Assembly (NCBI GenBank): GCA_031257835.1
Contig: JAIRNY010000012.1
Location: 1-64,000, forward strand
Origin: Candidatus Endomicrobiellum cryptotermitis
Lineage (GTDB): Bacteria; Elusimicrobiota; Endomicrobiia; Endomicrobiales; Endomicrobiaceae
Length of the DNA stretch: 64,000 nucleotides
Direction: 5' to 3'
The notes below the pieces were generated by a model. The model made no database searches. It saw only the letters and a list, made by a program, of their open reading frames with translations, and was not told the DNA's origin. Both the position numbers and the translations under genes were made by a program. Below, piece by piece: positions 37,710-47,314 of this stretch (position 1 is the stretch's first letter; each line of letters starts with the position of its first letter).

Positions 37710-40700
37710 ATGGCTCAAGAATTTGTGCATTTGCATAACCATACCGAATATTCTTTGCTGGATGGTGCGTGTAAACTTAGAGATGATAAAGGAAATCCTG
37801 GGGAACTATTTAATCTAATAGCTAATGAATATAAGATGTCTGCTCTTGCTATTACTGATCATGGTAATATGTACGGTGCTATGGAATTTTATTGGGCGGC
37901 AAAACAAAGTGGTCTAAAACCAATTATAGGTTGCGAAGTTTACGTTGCGCCAAAATCGCGTTTTGATAAAAATATTGACAGAACATCTGATGATGGTGGT
38001 AACTACAATCATTTAATTTTACTTGCCAAAGATTTTAAAGGATATCAAAATCTTATGCGCATAGTTAGTATAGGATTTACTGAGGGATTTTATTATAAAC
38101 CTCGTGTAGATAAAGAGATTTTAAGAAAGTATAGTAGAGGTCTAATTGCTCTTTCTGGTTGTATTGCTGGAGAAGTTGCAAGAGCATTGCTGAAAAACAA
38201 CAATGAGAAGGCTCAAAAGATAGCTACGGAGTACCAAGACATTTTTGGTAAAGATAACTTTTATATAGAAATTATGGATAACGGGCTTGAAGAACAGCAA
38301 AGAATAATACCTAGACTGTTAGATTTATCAAAAAAAACAGGCATCCCACTTGTTGCTACAAACGATTGTCATTTTTTAAGAAAAGAAGATTTTGAAATTC
38401 ACGATATTTTACTTTGCATACGTACGAATAAAATGTTGGACGATCCTAAAAGATTAAGGTATAATTCAGATCTTTTTTATTATCGAAGCCCAGAAGATAT
38501 GATAAAAACATTTTCTTATGTTCCTGAAGCTATAAAAAATACTTTAGTAATTGCAGAAAAAACTAATCTTGAAATAAGTACAGATAATTTACTCTTGCCA
38601 CAATTTCCCGTACCAAAAGAATACAAGTCTGATTCAGATTATCTTGAATTTTTATGCAAGCAAGGTCTTAAAACAAAATATGTAAATATTCAACAAGAAC
38701 ATAGAGAAAGATTAAAACAAGAGCTTGCTGTTATAAAGAAAATGGGATTTGCTTCATACTTTTTAATAGTGTCAGACTTTGTAAAATATTCTAAAGATCA
38801 TGGAATTCTTGTTGGGCCTGGCAGAGGTTCTGGAGCAGGTTCAATGGTTGCCTATGCTTTAGGCATAACAGATATTTGCCCTTTAAAGTATGACTTGTTG
38901 TTTGAAAGGTTTTTAAATCCAGATAGGCGTTCAATGCCTGATTTCGATATAGATTTTGCAGATTCTGGTAGAGATGAAGTTATAAAATATGTACGTCAAA
39001 AATATGGTGAAGAAAAGTGTGCTCAAATTATAACATTTGGATCAATGCAGGCTAGGCTTGTTATAAAAGATGTGGCAAGAGTTTTGGGTTTTACGCCTGC
39101 TGAATCTAACAATGTTGCAAAACTTGTTCCTCACAATACAAGCATTAAGCAGGCTTTGGAAACTTCAATAGATTTGTCTAAACTTGTTAAATCAGATGGA
39201 AAAATTGCAAGACTTATAACTATTTCACAGAAGCTTGAAGGCTTAAAAAGACACACAGGTGTACATGCTGCTGGTATGGTTATAGCAAATGAAGAAATTA
39301 CAAATTATTCGCCACTTGCAAAAGGGGCAAAGGATATTGTTACAACTCAGTACGATGGCATTGTATTACCACAACTTGGCCTTTTAAAAGTTGACTTTTT
39401 AGGACTAAGAACTCTTACAATTATTGATGATTGTGTTAAATTTATACGACAAAATAATCCAAGTTTTAATTTAGATGATATTCCTTTAGATGATAATAAA
39501 ACTTATCATTTGTTAGAAGAAGCAAAAACAATGGGAGTTTTTCAACTTGAAAGCAGAGGGCTGCGTGACTTGATGAAAAAACTTAAGCCAAGCTCTATAG
39601 ACGATATAATAGATTTAATTTCTTTGTACCGTCCTGGCCCTATGGGGTCTGGGATGTTAGACGATTTTGTAAACCGCAAACATGGGAAAACTAAAATTGT
39701 TTATGATCATCCTATACAAGAGCCAATATTAAAAAGTACTTACGGTGTTATTTTGTATCAAGAACAAGTAATGAAAATGTCTGTAGCTTTAGCAGGGTTT
39801 ACTCCAGGAGAAGCAGACAGTTTACGTAAAGCTATGAGCAAAAAAATTCCAGAAGTTATTGAAAAGCAAAGAGAAAAATTTATAAGTGGAGCTAAAGAAA
39901 AGGGCATTGATAAAAAAATATCTGAAAAAATATTTCACAATATTATGGCTTTTGCAGGGTACGGTTTTAATAAATCTCATTCTGCTGCTTACGGCTTAGT
40001 TTCTTATAGGACAGCTTATTTAAAAGCAAATTACCCTTTAGAGTATTTAACAGCACTGCTTAACAGTGAAATAGGGCGTTCTGCAATAAAAGATAACGAA
40101 GAAAGCAAGCTGATAATGTATTTAGACGATGCAACTATTTTTGGCATTAGTGTATTGCCTCCTGATATACAATATTCTGATGGAAAATTTAAGATTGAAG
40201 GTAAAAATATAAGATTTGGTCTTCTTGCAATTAAAAATGTTGGAGAAGGTTTGGCTGATTCTATAGAACAAGCAAGAATGGAAAATGGAGTTCCTCAACA
40301 CTTTAAAGATTGGGATGACTTTTTAAAAAAAATTGATTTAAAATCTACAAATAAAAAAGCACTTGAAAGTCTTGCAAAGGCAGGGACTTTTGACTCTTTT
40401 GGTAAAGAAAAATTGCAAATTAGAGCAGATTTAATTGCCAGTATAGATTCATCTGTAGATAAAGCTTCAAAAATAAAACAAGATGAAAATTCAGCACAAG
40501 GTTTTTTGTTTGACAGTTCAGACACTATGAGTGTATCTTCTCTTCAAAAATCTAAACCTTTAGATCTTTTTGAAGCTTTAGCTTTTGAAAAAGAAGTTTT
40601 AGGTTTTTATCTTTCCGGACATCCTCTTACATCTTTAAAAAAAGAACTTGTAGCCTACTCTAACTTCAGGTTAGACAAAGTTCCTGAACCTAAAGAAAAT

Positions 40701-41234
40701 GCTGATTTTAAAACAGCGCAAATTGTTCGTGTAGCAGGCATGATAGTTTCTGTGAAAAAGTTTATTTCTAAAGCAAAAAAAGAGCCTTATGCTAGGTTTA
40801 AAATAGAAGATTTACATGGTAGTGTTGATGCTGTAATTTTCTCAAAAAATTTTGAAAAATTTAGCAGGTCCCTTATTCCTAATAATATTGTAGTACTAAA
40901 AGGTAGACTTATGGGATCTCAAGGCCAACTAGAAATTATAGTAGAAGATATTATAACTTTAGAGGAAGCAAAAAAGACGTTTTCTCCTAATGGCGGAGAA
41001 GTTCATATAAAACTTTCAACTACAAAGTATGACGATACTTTAAATGAAGGGTTAAAGAAAACTCTTGAAAACTATAAAGGTAAAGCAAAAGTTTTTATAG
41101 ATTTAGAGGATTTAGTTCACGGAAAATTTTCTATTGAAACAAAATTTCTTGTGGAATGTTCAGATAAATTTATAAATGATATTGAAACTTTTATAGGTAC
41201 AAAAGATTCTGTTGAACTTCACTATTCAAATTAA
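37710..41234 (+). CDS. dnaE: DNA polymerase III alpha subunit
   Basis: The main replicative polymerase, 1174 residues. The PHP domain opens with [19 protein letters not shown] and has [17 protein letters not shown]. The palm holds [18 protein letters not shown] and the catalytic Asp residues in [17 protein letters not shown] near residue 410. Fingers contain [14 protein letters not shown], then [20 protein letters not shown] and [11 protein letters not shown]. The C-terminal OB fold ([20 protein letters not shown]) and a final tau-binding region follow. All expected domains are intact. The PHP metal residues look mostly conserved, so residual proofreading cannot be excluded. serS follows within 15 bp. 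Confidence 0.96.
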   Translation: MAQEFVHLHNHTEYSLLDGACKLRDDKGNPGELFNLIANEYKMSALAITDHGNMYGAMEFYWAAKQSGLKPIIGCEVYVAPKSRFDKNIDRTSDDGGNYNHLILLAKDFKGYQNLMRIVSIGFTEGFYYKPRVDKEILRKYSRGLIALSGCIAGEVARALLKNNNEKAQKIATEYQDIFGKDNFYIEIMDNGLEEQQRIIPRLLDLSKKTGIPLVATNDCHFLRKEDFEIHDILLCIRTNKMLDDPKRLRYNSDLFYYRSPEDMIKTFSYVPEAIKNTLVIAEKTNLEISTDNLLLPQFPVPKEYKSDSDYLEFLCKQGLKTKYVNIQQEHRERLKQELAVIKKMGFASYFLIVSDFVKYSKDHGILVGPGRGSGAGSMVAYALGITDICPLKYDLLFERFLNPDRRSMPDFDIDFADSGRDEVIKYVRQKYGEEKCAQIITFGSMQARLVIKDVARVLGFTPAESNNVAKLVPHNTSIKQALETSIDLSKLVKSDGKIARLITISQKLEGLKRHTGVHAAGMVIANEEITNYSPLAKGAKDIVTTQYDGIVLPQLGLLKVDFLGLRTLTIIDDCVKFIRQNNPSFNLDDIPLDDNKTYHLLEEAKTMGVFQLESRGLRDLMKKLKPSSIDDIIDLISLYRPGPMGSGMLDDFVNRKHGKTKIVYDHPIQEPILKSTYGVILYQEQVMKMSVALAGFTPGEADSLRKAMSKKIPEVIEKQREKFISGAKEKGIDKKISEKIFHNIMAFAGYGFNKSHSAAYGLVSYRTAYLKANYPLEYLTALLNSEIGRSAIKDNEESKLIMYLDDATIFGISVLPPDIQYSDGKFKIEGKNIRFGLLAIKNVGEGLADSIEQARMENGVPQHFKDWDDFLKKIDLKSTNKKALESLAKAGTFDSFGKEKLQIRADLIASIDSSVDKASKIKQDENSAQGFLFDSSDTMSVSSLQKSKPLDLFEALAFEKEVLGFYLSGHPLTSLKKELVAYSNFRLDKVPEPKENADFKTAQIVRVAGMIVSVKKFISKAKKEPYARFKIEDLHGSVDAVIFSKNFEKFSRSLIPNNIVVLKGRLMGSQGQLEIIVEDIITLEEAKKTFSPNGGEVHIKLSTTKYDDTLNEGLKKTLENYKGKAKVFIDLEDLVHGKFSIETKFLVECSDKFINDIETFIGTKDSVELHYSN

Positions 41235-41248
41235 ATATGGGAGATAAA

Positions 41249-42523
41249 ATGTTAGATATAAAGGTTATTAGGGAAAATGTTGAAGTTGTAAAACAAGCAA
41301 TGCTCTATAGAAATAAAGATGTTGATTTTGAACAACTATTAAAATGGGATCAGGAAAGAAAAGTTGTAATAAGTGAAATAGAATCTTTAAGACTTAAAAG
41401 AAATGAAGAATCTGAAAAAATCGGTAATCTTAAAAGAGAAGGTAAAGAGCCGTCTTTAGACTTACTTGAAGAGATAAACGAGTTAAGAAATGTGATACAA
41501 CAACAAGAAAAACAGTTGTTAATGATAGAAAATCAAATGGGAAGTTTTCTTCTTAGTCTACCTAACATTCCAGATGAAAGTGTGCCAGTTGGAAAAGATG
41601 AAAAAGACAATAAAGTTATAAGACTTATAGGAGAGCAGAGAAAGTTTCCTTTTAAACCCAAACATCACTGGGAAATTGGCGAGAAACTTGGAATTTTAGA
41701 TTTTGAAGTAGCGTCAAAAATTTCAGGGTCGCGTTTTGCGGTTCTAAAAAATGAAGGTTGTGCTTTAGAAAGAGCTATTATTTCTTTTTTCCTTGACACT
41801 CATAAAGAAAGAGGATATAAAGAAATAATGACGCCTTATCTTGTAAACCACGCTTCAATGTTTGCTACAGGACAGTTGCCCAAATTTGAAGAAGACGCTT
41901 TTAAATGCGCAAACGACGATTTGTATTTAATATCTACTGCAGAAATTTCAGTAACAAATATTTATAGAGACGATGTTTTAGACGAAGCTGTTCTTCCTCA
42001 GAAGTTTGTTTCTTACTCGGCTTGTTTTAGAAGAGAATCAGGATCCTATGGAAAAGATACAAAAGGGCTTATAAGAAATCATCAGTTTAATAAAGTTGAA
42101 CTTGTAAAGTTTGTAAGCCCTAAAGATTCAAACGAGCACTTAGAAAGTTTGGTCTGTGATGCGGGGCACGTTTTAGAACTTTTAGGACTTCCTTACAGAG
42201 TAGTTCTTTTATCTACTGGCGATATGGGGTTTTCTTCAGCAAAAACTTATGATTTAGAAGTATGGCTTTCAGGGGACTCGTTGTATAGAGAAATTTCGTC
42301 ATGTTCAAATTTTAAAGATTTTCAAGCAAGGAGAATGAACACGAAAATAAAATACAAGAATAAGAAAAGAGAGCTTCTGCACACTCTTAACGGATCTGGT
42401 GTTGCTGTTGGTAGGACTTTTGCTGCTATTTTAGAATATTACCAACAAGAGGATGGTTCAGTGATAATTCCAGAAGTTTTGCGCAAATATACAAAATTTG
42501 ATGTTATTAGACAAAAAAAATAA
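41249..42523 (+). CDS. serS: Seryl-tRNA synthetase
   Basis: Class II synthetase charging the serine tRNAs, two of which lie in this window. Start at ATG 41249, with GGGAG 5 bp upstream. The in-frame ATG at 41237 has none. Residues 1-105 form the N-terminal coiled-coil arm that grips the tRNA-Ser long variable arm. Motif 2 is [20 protein letters not shown] and motif 3 is [20 protein letters not shown]. The 424-residue length is normal. The final codons are followed at once by a fused relic of a Phd antitoxin gene, which overlaps in another frame, so a deletion end point lies at the serS stop. Confidence 0.95.
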   Translation: MLDIKVIRENVEVVKQAMLYRNKDVDFEQLLKWDQERKVVISEIESLRLKRNEESEKIGNLKREGKEPSLDLLEEINELRNVIQQQEKQLLMIENQMGSFLLSLPNIPDESVPVGKDEKDNKVIRLIGEQRKFPFKPKHHWEIGEKLGILDFEVASKISGSRFAVLKNEGCALERAIISFFLDTHKERGYKEIMTPYLVNHASMFATGQLPKFEEDAFKCANDDLYLISTAEISVTNIYRDDVLDEAVLPQKFVSYSACFRRESGSYGKDTKGLIRNHQFNKVELVKFVSPKDSNEHLESLVCDAGHVLELLGLPYRVVLLSTGDMGFSSAKTYDLEVWLSGDSLYREISSCSNFKDFQARRMNTKIKYKNKKRELLHTLNGSGVAVGRTFAAILEYYQQEDGSVIIPEVLRKYTKFDVIRQKK

Positions 42524-42737
42524 TAAGGGCAATCTTGTCTATCTTACAAAGAATGGGTATGGTTCGATGGTGGTTTTGAATTTACAACAATACGCATATT
42601 TAACACACGATCTTGAGTTAAAACTTGATGAGGGTGATATTATATCAAAAATAAGTTCTGTTCTCTATGAACACAAAGATGTTTTTTCAGGGTTAAAAAA
42701 TAGAGTCAAACATAATAAATTCTCTATCTATTTTTGA
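42498..42737 (+). pseudogene. Phd/YefM antitoxin, N-terminus lost
   Basis: In a frame that overlaps the last bases of serS, the sequence NLVYLTKNGYGSMVVLNLQQ is the middle of a Phd/YefM antitoxin (the PVYLTKNGYG beta-hairpin). After it come DLELKLDEGDIISKIS and a degraded C-terminus. The DNA-binding start with SxxR and a proper initiation site are missing, and the frame ends at 42737. The toxin relic follows. Intact pairs form an operon where Phd represses its promoter and neutralises RelE. Confidence 0.65.
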
Positions 42738-42996
42738 AAAAGACTTATTAGAATTAGTAGTAGATTATATTTCAATTAATTTTAAAAATCATTCAGCAGC
42801 TCTAAAATTAATCAATACTGTTGAAAAACTTATATTAAAATCTAGCAATTGCATAATGTAATTTATTAAAAGATAGAAGATAAAAATATTACAGAATATA
42901 TGTTAAGAACTTTACAATATTTTATATTGTTATAGATGATACAATGGAAGTTAGAAGATTTATTTACAGTAAAAGACAATTCATGGATTTACTTTG
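42723..42996 (+). pseudogene. RelE/ParE-type toxin, broken
   Basis: Frames give FEKDLLELVVDYISINFKNH, then SAALKLINTVEKLILKSSN, the N-terminal half of a RelE/ParE toxin. After a stop near 42861 comes KNFTIFYIVIDDTMEVRRFI with YSKRQF, the C-terminal strands. At least one stop and one frameshift break it. RelE cleaves mRNA at the ribosome. With both antitoxin and toxin broken the pair is inert. Sequence from 42997 to 43083 has no gene. Confidence 0.65.
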
Positions 42997-43083
42997 ATAA
43001 AGAGTACGTAAGTATATGTTTGGGTACTATAAAATAAAAAGCCCACCTAACTTACCTATTAGACGAGTTTTTTGTTTTAGGTT

Positions 43084-43191
43084 TTATTTTGCTTTCTTTT
43101 TCGAGTTTTTTCCCGCTTTAGATACTGCTTTTTTTACAACTTTTTTCTTAGGAGTTGCCTTTTTTGTTTTGCATTCACATCCATAAGCCAT
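43084..43191 (-). CDS. Small lysine-rich protein (35 aa)
   Basis: A 35-residue protein, starting MAYGCECKTKKATPKKKVVK, with about 15 lysines. Start at 43191 is chosen because AAAGGAG sits 6 bp before it. The longer frame to 43296 lacks conservation signs. Composition resembles eukaryote-like histone H1 tails and small DNA- or RNA-binding basic proteins, though here with only a CEC pair near the N-terminus. The strong RBS in a region full of relics suggests it is expressed. No family is recognised. It could bind nucleic acid or acidic polymers by charge alone, or the CEC could bind metal. Confidence 0.6.
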   Translation of the reverse strand: MAYGCECKTKKATPKKKVVKKAVSKAGKNSKKKAK

Positions 43192-43292
43192 GTTTGGCTC
43201 CTTTGGGGAAAAAGTTCCCTTATTTTTTCGCACAAAGCGCAACGAATTTTCAGTAGCGTATATATTATATATAGTATAATAAATAAAAAAAA

Positions 43293-44090
43293 TCAAATTT
43301 TTTTAAGATCGCTAGGTGTTTTTCGAGGAGGAAGTTTAATGCTTTTCATTTCAAAAAATCCAGAAATAATAGCACCAATAAAATAAATGGTCCAAAGATA
43401 AGTATAGTAAACTCCTGTAATAGCTGCTATTCCTGCTAAAATAAAAGAGACTGCAAAAATAACAAGGCTTGCTTCAAGATATTTCCATTTTGTAGGCATT
43501 AGGTTGTAAATATTTGTAAGTGTATAATTATGTCTCCTATGTCTTACATAAGCTGCCGCAAGGAGTAGAAACCCTACTGGCGAAACAAATTGACAAATTA
43601 GATGTATCAGCACAAGTTGTATTGAAGATTGAGATTGAAACCATATTGGATCGTAAATAGTAATATTCTCCCAAGCGGATATAATTTTTGACTCAGTTAC
43701 AGCAATACTGTTTATAAGTGCAAATATAATACCCATTAATACCCCTATTGTGTAAGCTGCAAATTTGCTTGAACGGGGTGCTCCACTTGGGGTTGGTACC
43801 CAATGAAAAATAGCCACAAGAATAGAAGGAGAAATAACGGCCATTAAAAAAATTTGTCTTGTACAATTAATTATTAGAGGCCAAGGATGAGGCCCTAAAA
43901 TATTTTGTAGAGGTCGTGTGATAAAATAAATACCAAACAATATAAAAGCAGTTTCAAGTTTTCTAAATCCAATTTCTCCAAACATTATAGAACGAAACTT
44001 GCTTGTACGTTTTACTTGGAGTGCCATTAAAAAGTACATAAATCCTGCAATTAAGGGTAGTAAAAAAGTCACTATAAAATTAAAAGTCAT
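43293..44090 (-). CDS. Multi-pass membrane protein of unknown function
   Basis: A 265-residue protein with about seven hydrophobic helices: FIVTFLLPLIAGFMYFLMAL, ETAFILFGIYFITRPL, IFLMAVISPSILVAIFHW, FAAYTIGVLMGIIFALINSI, QLVLIHLICQFVSPVGFLLL, YLEASLVIFAVSFILAGIAA and YTYLWTIYFIGAIISGFF. Loops are short and carry a conserved-looking SGAPRSSK and HRRHNYTLTNIY. Start 44090 is taken because TTTGGAGAAACA precedes it. The topology (7 TM, no large domain) recalls 7TM diverse-intracellular or sensory kinase-input modules, but no output domain is attached. Function unknown. Confidence 0.6.
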   Translation of the reverse strand: MTFNFIVTFLLPLIAGFMYFLMALQVKRTSKFRSIMFGEIGFRKLETAFILFGIYFITRPLQNILGPHPWPLIINCTRQIFLMAVISPSILVAIFHWVPTPSGAPRSSKFAAYTIGVLMGIIFALINSIAVTESKIISAWENITIYDPIWFQSQSSIQLVLIHLICQFVSPVGFLLLAAAYVRHRRHNYTLTNIYNLMPTKWKYLEASLVIFAVSFILAGIAAITGVYYTYLWTIYFIGAIISGFFEMKSIKLPPRKTPSDLKKI

Positions 44091-44194
44091 TGTTTCTCCA
44101 AAGTAGATCATTTGTAATTAATAGCTTAAAAGCTATTTTTTATTAACTTATGAATAGTTCAGTTCCTGCAGTTGTTGGCTTGAAGTATTTCTAA

Positions 44195-45067
44195 TTACGA
44201 ATTTATTTTATTATTAAATGCTTTTAAAGTGTTTTCTAAAAGCATTGTTATCGTCATAGGGCCAACACCACCTGGTACAGGTGTTATATTTATGTTCATA
44301 TCTTTAACAGAATCAAAATCCACATCGCCGCATAAACCTTCTGGCGTTCTATTAATTCCAACATCAATGACTACTGCGCCATCTTTTATAAAGTCTTTAT
44401 TTACAAATTTTGGTTTGCCAATAGCTGCAACTATGATATCTGCATTTTTACATAAGTTTTTTAAATTGTTGGTTTTTGAATGAGCCATTATTACTGTTGC
44501 GTTATTTGCTAGTAATAACATAGAGACAGGTTTGCCAACAAGATTAGATCTTCCTATAACAACTGCGATTTTGCCTGCCAAGTTTATGTTAGATGCCTGT
44601 AATATGTGTATAACGCCAAGTGGCGTACAAGAAACTAAAATATTTTTTTCTATAATTTCATCCCAACTTTTTGAAAGGTTAAGTAAACCCGCATTAAAAG
44701 GGTGTAGTCCATCTACATCTTTTAATGGGTTGATAGCATTAATACAATCTTGTGCAATTTGGTTGTTTGGTAAAGGTAATTGTAACAGAATGCCGTCAAC
44801 TTCTTGATCAGTATTTAAATTTTTTATTAAGGAAATAATGTTTTCTATAGATGTGTTTTCATGCAAAGTATGATGAAAAGATTTAATACCAACATCTTTA
44901 CAGGTTTTAATTTTAGATTTAATGTATACTTGACTTGCTGGATTGTTTCCAACTAAAATTGTTGCTAACCCTGGAACTTTGCTAGTTTGTTGTTTAATTT
45001 TTTCAATTTTATTTTTAATTTCAATTCTTTTTTCATAAGATATTTTTTTACCATCAATTAAGTTCAT
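44195..45067 (-). CDS. folD: Methylene-THF dehydrogenase/cyclohydrolase
   Basis: A 290-residue bifunctional enzyme that interconverts 5,10-methylene-THF and 10-formyl-THF. The second supplies the formyl group for fmt and purines. The first links to the glycine cleavage system encoded at 50334. N-terminal SQVYIKSKIKTCKDVGI carries the catalytic Lys region. GILLQLPLPNNQ and KDVDGLHPFN are the family signatures. The dinucleotide loop IGRSNLVGKPVSMLLL and the closing TPVPGGVGPMTITML are clear. Monocistronic on the minus strand with an upstream AGAGGTTAAG site. Confidence 0.95.
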   Translation of the reverse strand: MNLIDGKKISYEKRIEIKNKIEKIKQQTSKVPGLATILVGNNPASQVYIKSKIKTCKDVGIKSFHHTLHENTSIENIISLIKNLNTDQEVDGILLQLPLPNNQIAQDCINAINPLKDVDGLHPFNAGLLNLSKSWDEIIEKNILVSCTPLGVIHILQASNINLAGKIAVVIGRSNLVGKPVSMLLLANNATVIMAHSKTNNLKNLCKNADIIVAAIGKPKFVNKDFIKDGAVVIDVGINRTPEGLCGDVDFDSVKDMNINITPVPGGVGPMTITMLLENTLKAFNNKINS

Positions 45068-45122
45068 CTTAACCTCTTTTTAACAAAGAATATAATGTAT
45101 TGTACAAATAATTGTAAATTTA

Positions 45123-45151
45123 TTGCAATATGGAATATTTTTTAGTATAAT
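45123..45151 (+). promoter_or_regulatory. Promoter for tRNA-Ser(GCT)
   Basis: TTGCAA (45123-45128), a 17-bp spacer and TATAAT (45146-45151), 19 bp before the mature 5' end of the tRNA. Confidence 0.65.
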
Positions 45152-45170
45152 CCCTTGCAATGTAAAGTAT

Positions 45171-45263
45171 GGAGGGGTCGCATAGCTTGGTCTAGTGCGC
45201 TGGTTTGCTAAACCGGTGTACGGATGCAAGTCCGTACCGAGAGTTCGAATCTCTCCCCCTCCG
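45171..45263 (+). tRNA. tRNA-Ser (anticodon GCT)
   Basis: A 93-nt type II tRNA. The acceptor GGAGGGG pairs with CCCCTCC and the discriminator is G. The anticodon stem CTGGT/ACCGG has loop TTGCTAA, giving GCT. The long variable arm TACGGATGCAAGTCCGTA is a good hairpin and the T-arm is GAGAGTTCGAATCTCTC. It reads AGC and AGU. Confidence 0.94.
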
Positions 45264-45285
45264 TTTTAATATTTGTAGTGTGCAG

Positions 45286-45314
45286 TTGTACAAGTTGTGT
45301 AAATATGTTATATT
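45286..45314 (+). promoter_or_regulatory. Promoter for the rpsP-trmD operon
   Basis: TTGTAC (45286-45291), a 17-bp spacer and TATATT (45309-45314), 37 bp before the rpsP ATG. It directly follows tRNA-Ser, so the tRNA and operon can be transcribed separately or by read-through. Confidence 0.6.
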
Positions 45315-45350
45315 AGGTGACGGTATTTATCGAGGAGGGGGGATATCAAG

Positions 45351-45602
45351 ATGGCAGTGCGTTTACGTTTGCAAAGAAGTGGCAAACCAAAAAGACCTTA
45401 TTATAAAATTGTAGCTATTGACCAAAGAACAAAAAGGGATGGTCAACCTATTGAAATTTTAGGTCAATATGATCCGATAGTTAAAGATAGTAAGTGTAAT
45501 GTTAATATGGAGAGGGTTAATTATTGGTTAAGTATAGGCGCAAAGGCTTCTGAAACTGTTGCTGTATTAATAAAAAAGAATCGAAGAATAGAAAATAAAT
45601 AA
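45351..45602 (+). CDS. rpsP: 30S ribosomal protein S16
   Basis: An 83-residue ribosomal protein that supports 30S assembly at the 5' domain of 16S rRNA. The N-terminus AVRLRLQRSGKPKRPYYKIV and the piece GQYDPIVKDSKCNVNMERVN are textbook S16. RBS GAGGAGGGG lies 10 bp before the ATG. It is first in the conserved order rpsP-khpA-rimM-trmD-(rplS). Confidence 0.96.
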   Translation: MAVRLRLQRSGKPKRPYYKIVAIDQRTKRDGQPIEILGQYDPIVKDSKCNVNMERVNYWLSIGAKASETVAVLIKKNRRIENK

Positions 45603-45643
45603 ATTGCTGAGGGATTGAGGAGATCTGTTAAACAGGAGGATTT

Positions 45644-45874
45644 ATGAAAGATTTAGTGCTTCTGATTGCGAAGGCTTTAGTTGATGATTCTAACCAAGTT
45701 GAAGTTAAAGAGATTGCTGGAGAAAAAGCTACTGTTTTAGAACTTAAAGTTGCGGCTGGAGATAGGGGGAAGATTATTGGTAAAGAGGGACGGATTATTA
45801 AGGCAATAAGAATTATTGTAAATTCTGCTTCTGCAAAGCTTGACAAGAGAGCAACAGTTGAAGTAGTAGAGTAA
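45644..45874 (+). CDS. khpA: KH-domain RNA-binding protein
   Basis: A 76-residue single KH-domain protein (KhpA/YlqC). The GXXG loop is in GKIIGKEGRIIKAIRIIVNS. It binds RNA, often together with KhpB, and affects small RNA stability and cell division in other bacteria. Its place between rpsP and rimM is the usual one. RBS AGGAGG is strong. Confidence 0.92.
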   Translation: MKDLVLLIAKALVDDSNQVEVKEIAGEKATVLELKVAAGDRGKIIGKEGRIIKAIRIIVNSASAKLDKRATVEVVE

Positions 45875-45880
45875 AAATAA

Positions 45881-46192
45881 ATGGATTTTAAAAAAAATAA
45901 TTTAAAGTGGAAGATCTCCGATATCTTAGGTTTTGAGGTTTTTAATCAAAATGGATATAGAATAGGAGTTCTTTCTGATATTCTAGCTACTGGCAGTAAC
46001 GATATCTGGGTTGTTAAGTATTATAATGAAGAAGTTTTGATTCCTGCTTTGAAAAATGTAATAAAAGAAGTAAATATTACAAGAAAAAAAGTTTTTGTAG
46101 TTTTGCCCAAAGAGTATGATGATATTTACGGTCAAGTAAAATCGGCTGATGATACTTTTGAGTATAACTGTTATTTTGTGTATGAAGATTGA
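45881..46192 (+). CDS. rimM: RimM-like protein reduced to the PRC-barrel domain
   Basis: A 103-residue protein lying where rimM belongs. Only the C-terminal PRC-barrel half is found: ISDILGFEVFNQNGYRIGVL and TGSNDIWVVKYYNEEVLIPA, then NVIKEVNITRKKVFVVLP. Full RimM has about 170 residues with an N-terminal barrel that helps 30S maturation. There is no room for that domain, since khpA ends 6 bp upstream. A 25-residue acidic, aromatic tail (DDTFEYNCYFVYED) is added at the end, overlapping trmD. The PRC half contacts ribosomal protein S19, so partial function is possible. It may instead be a shrinking gene. Confidence 0.7.
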   Translation: MDFKKNNLKWKISDILGFEVFNQNGYRIGVLSDILATGSNDIWVVKYYNEEVLIPALKNVIKEVNITRKKVFVVLPKEYDDIYGQVKSADDTFEYNCYFVYED

Positions 46193-46940
46193 TATTCTTA
46201 CAATATTCCCAAAAATGTTTCAAGGACCTTTTACGGAAAGTTTGATAGGAAGAGCAGTAAAAAATGATATTTTACAGATAAAAGTTACAGATGTAAGATC
46301 TTTTTGTAAAGATAAACATAAAAAAGTTGATGATAAGCCATTTGGTGGTGGTGTAGGAATGGTTTTAAAGCCAGAACCTTTATACGATGCTATAAAGAGT
46401 GTAGGTGTAAAAAAAAAGAACAACCTTTATAAGAATTCTTATTCTAACCCTTACGTTATTTACATGTCACCACAAGGTAAAACTTTAAATGATGAAATCA
46501 TAAAAAAATTTTCAAAGTTTAAACATTTAGTTTTTGTTTGTGGACATTATGAAGGTATAGATGAACGTATTATTAACTATGTTGATGAAGAAATATCTAT
46601 AGGTGATTATGTTCTTACCGGTGGCGAAATTCCTGCCATGGTGGTAGTAGACAGTGTTGCAAGACTGCTTCCAGGAGTTGTAAAAGAAGAAGCTTCAGTT
46701 AAAAATGATTCATTTTATAATGGACTTTTGGATCATCCGCATTACACAAGGCCAGCTGTATTTAAAGGGAACGAGGTTCCTGATGTTTTGCTATCTGGAG
46801 ATCATAAAAAGATTGGGTTATGGCGAAAAAATGAAGCATATGAGCGCACAAGAAAACGGCGACCAGATTTATTGAAAAATAATTTAGAGATATTAAAAAA
46901 CAAATTTAGAGGAGACGTCAAATCTAAGAAAAGGATATAA
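46182..46940 (+). CDS. trmD: tRNA (guanine37-N1)-methyltransferase
   Basis: A 252-residue SPOUT enzyme that methylates G37 next to the anticodon of tRNAs reading CNN or GGG-type codons, preventing frameshifts. The opening KIDILTIFPKMFQGPFTESL, the knot sequence YVIYMSPQGKTLNDEII, CGHYEGIDERI and the loop YVLTGGEIPAMVVVDSVARL are diagnostic. HYTRPAVFKG and LWRKNEAYERTRKRRPDLL are in the C-terminal domain. The start at 46182 overlaps the short rimM by 11 bases. A longer frame upstream is not conserved. Confidence 0.95.
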   Translation: MKIDILTIFPKMFQGPFTESLIGRAVKNDILQIKVTDVRSFCKDKHKKVDDKPFGGGVGMVLKPEPLYDAIKSVGVKKKNNLYKNSYSNPYVIYMSPQGKTLNDEIIKKFSKFKHLVFVCGHYEGIDERIINYVDEEISIGDYVLTGGEIPAMVVVDSVARLLPGVVKEEASVKNDSFYNGLLDHPHYTRPAVFKGNEVPDVLLSGDHKKIGLWRKNEAYERTRKRRPDLLKNNLEILKNKFRGDVKSKKRI

Positions 46941-46949
46941 TAGCAGGAA

Positions 46950-47280
46950 TCTTAGAATAGATATTGTAGGTCGTCTTTGTAAAGTAAGGCAAAAGGCTTT
47001 GGAAAGATAGTTGTTGGTATATAAGTTTTAGGAGTAGGTAGCAGGCAAGCAGCGGTTATTTTGATGATCCAGCGAACAAAAACACAATAGTTTGCTCCCT
47101 GTCGCATTGAAAGTCTCCAGTCCTCGATGGCACGGAAACCTTATATAACTTAACAGATATGTATAGGGACAGATGTAGATTGAGTAAATCTATCTTTCAA
47201 AGGGTAAGGGGTTATTTAATTCAACTTCTTGACTTGAGCCCAAGCGATCAAGGGGTGAAAGGGATATGTAATAGATGAGT
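46950..47280 (+). ncRNA. Candidate structured RNA between trmD and rplS
   Basis: About 330 nt with no open frame and a higher G+C than other intergenic parts. Hairpins seen include AGCGAAC/GTTTGCT (47072-47096), TAGATT/AATCTA (47176-47192), and the nested CTTGA(CTTG-AGCC-CAAG)CGATCAAG (47228-47253). The stretch then ends in TTTTTTATATT. Some segments (GGCACGGAAACC, CTTGAGCC...AGCGAT, TAGATGA) recall the 3' half of RNase P RNA in order, but the universal end motifs are missing. It may be an rplS leader, an ncRNA or a decayed RNA gene. Confidence 0.4.
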
Positions 47281-47314
47281 TTTTTATATTATTATTATTA
47301 AGAGGAGGTGTCGT

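Noticed and set aside
46950-47280. RNase P RNA
   Set aside because: Segments such as GGCACGGAAACC and CTTGAGCC...AGCGAT recall it, but neither GAGGAAAGTCC (first conserved region) nor ACAGAA..GGCTTA (last conserved region) is present.
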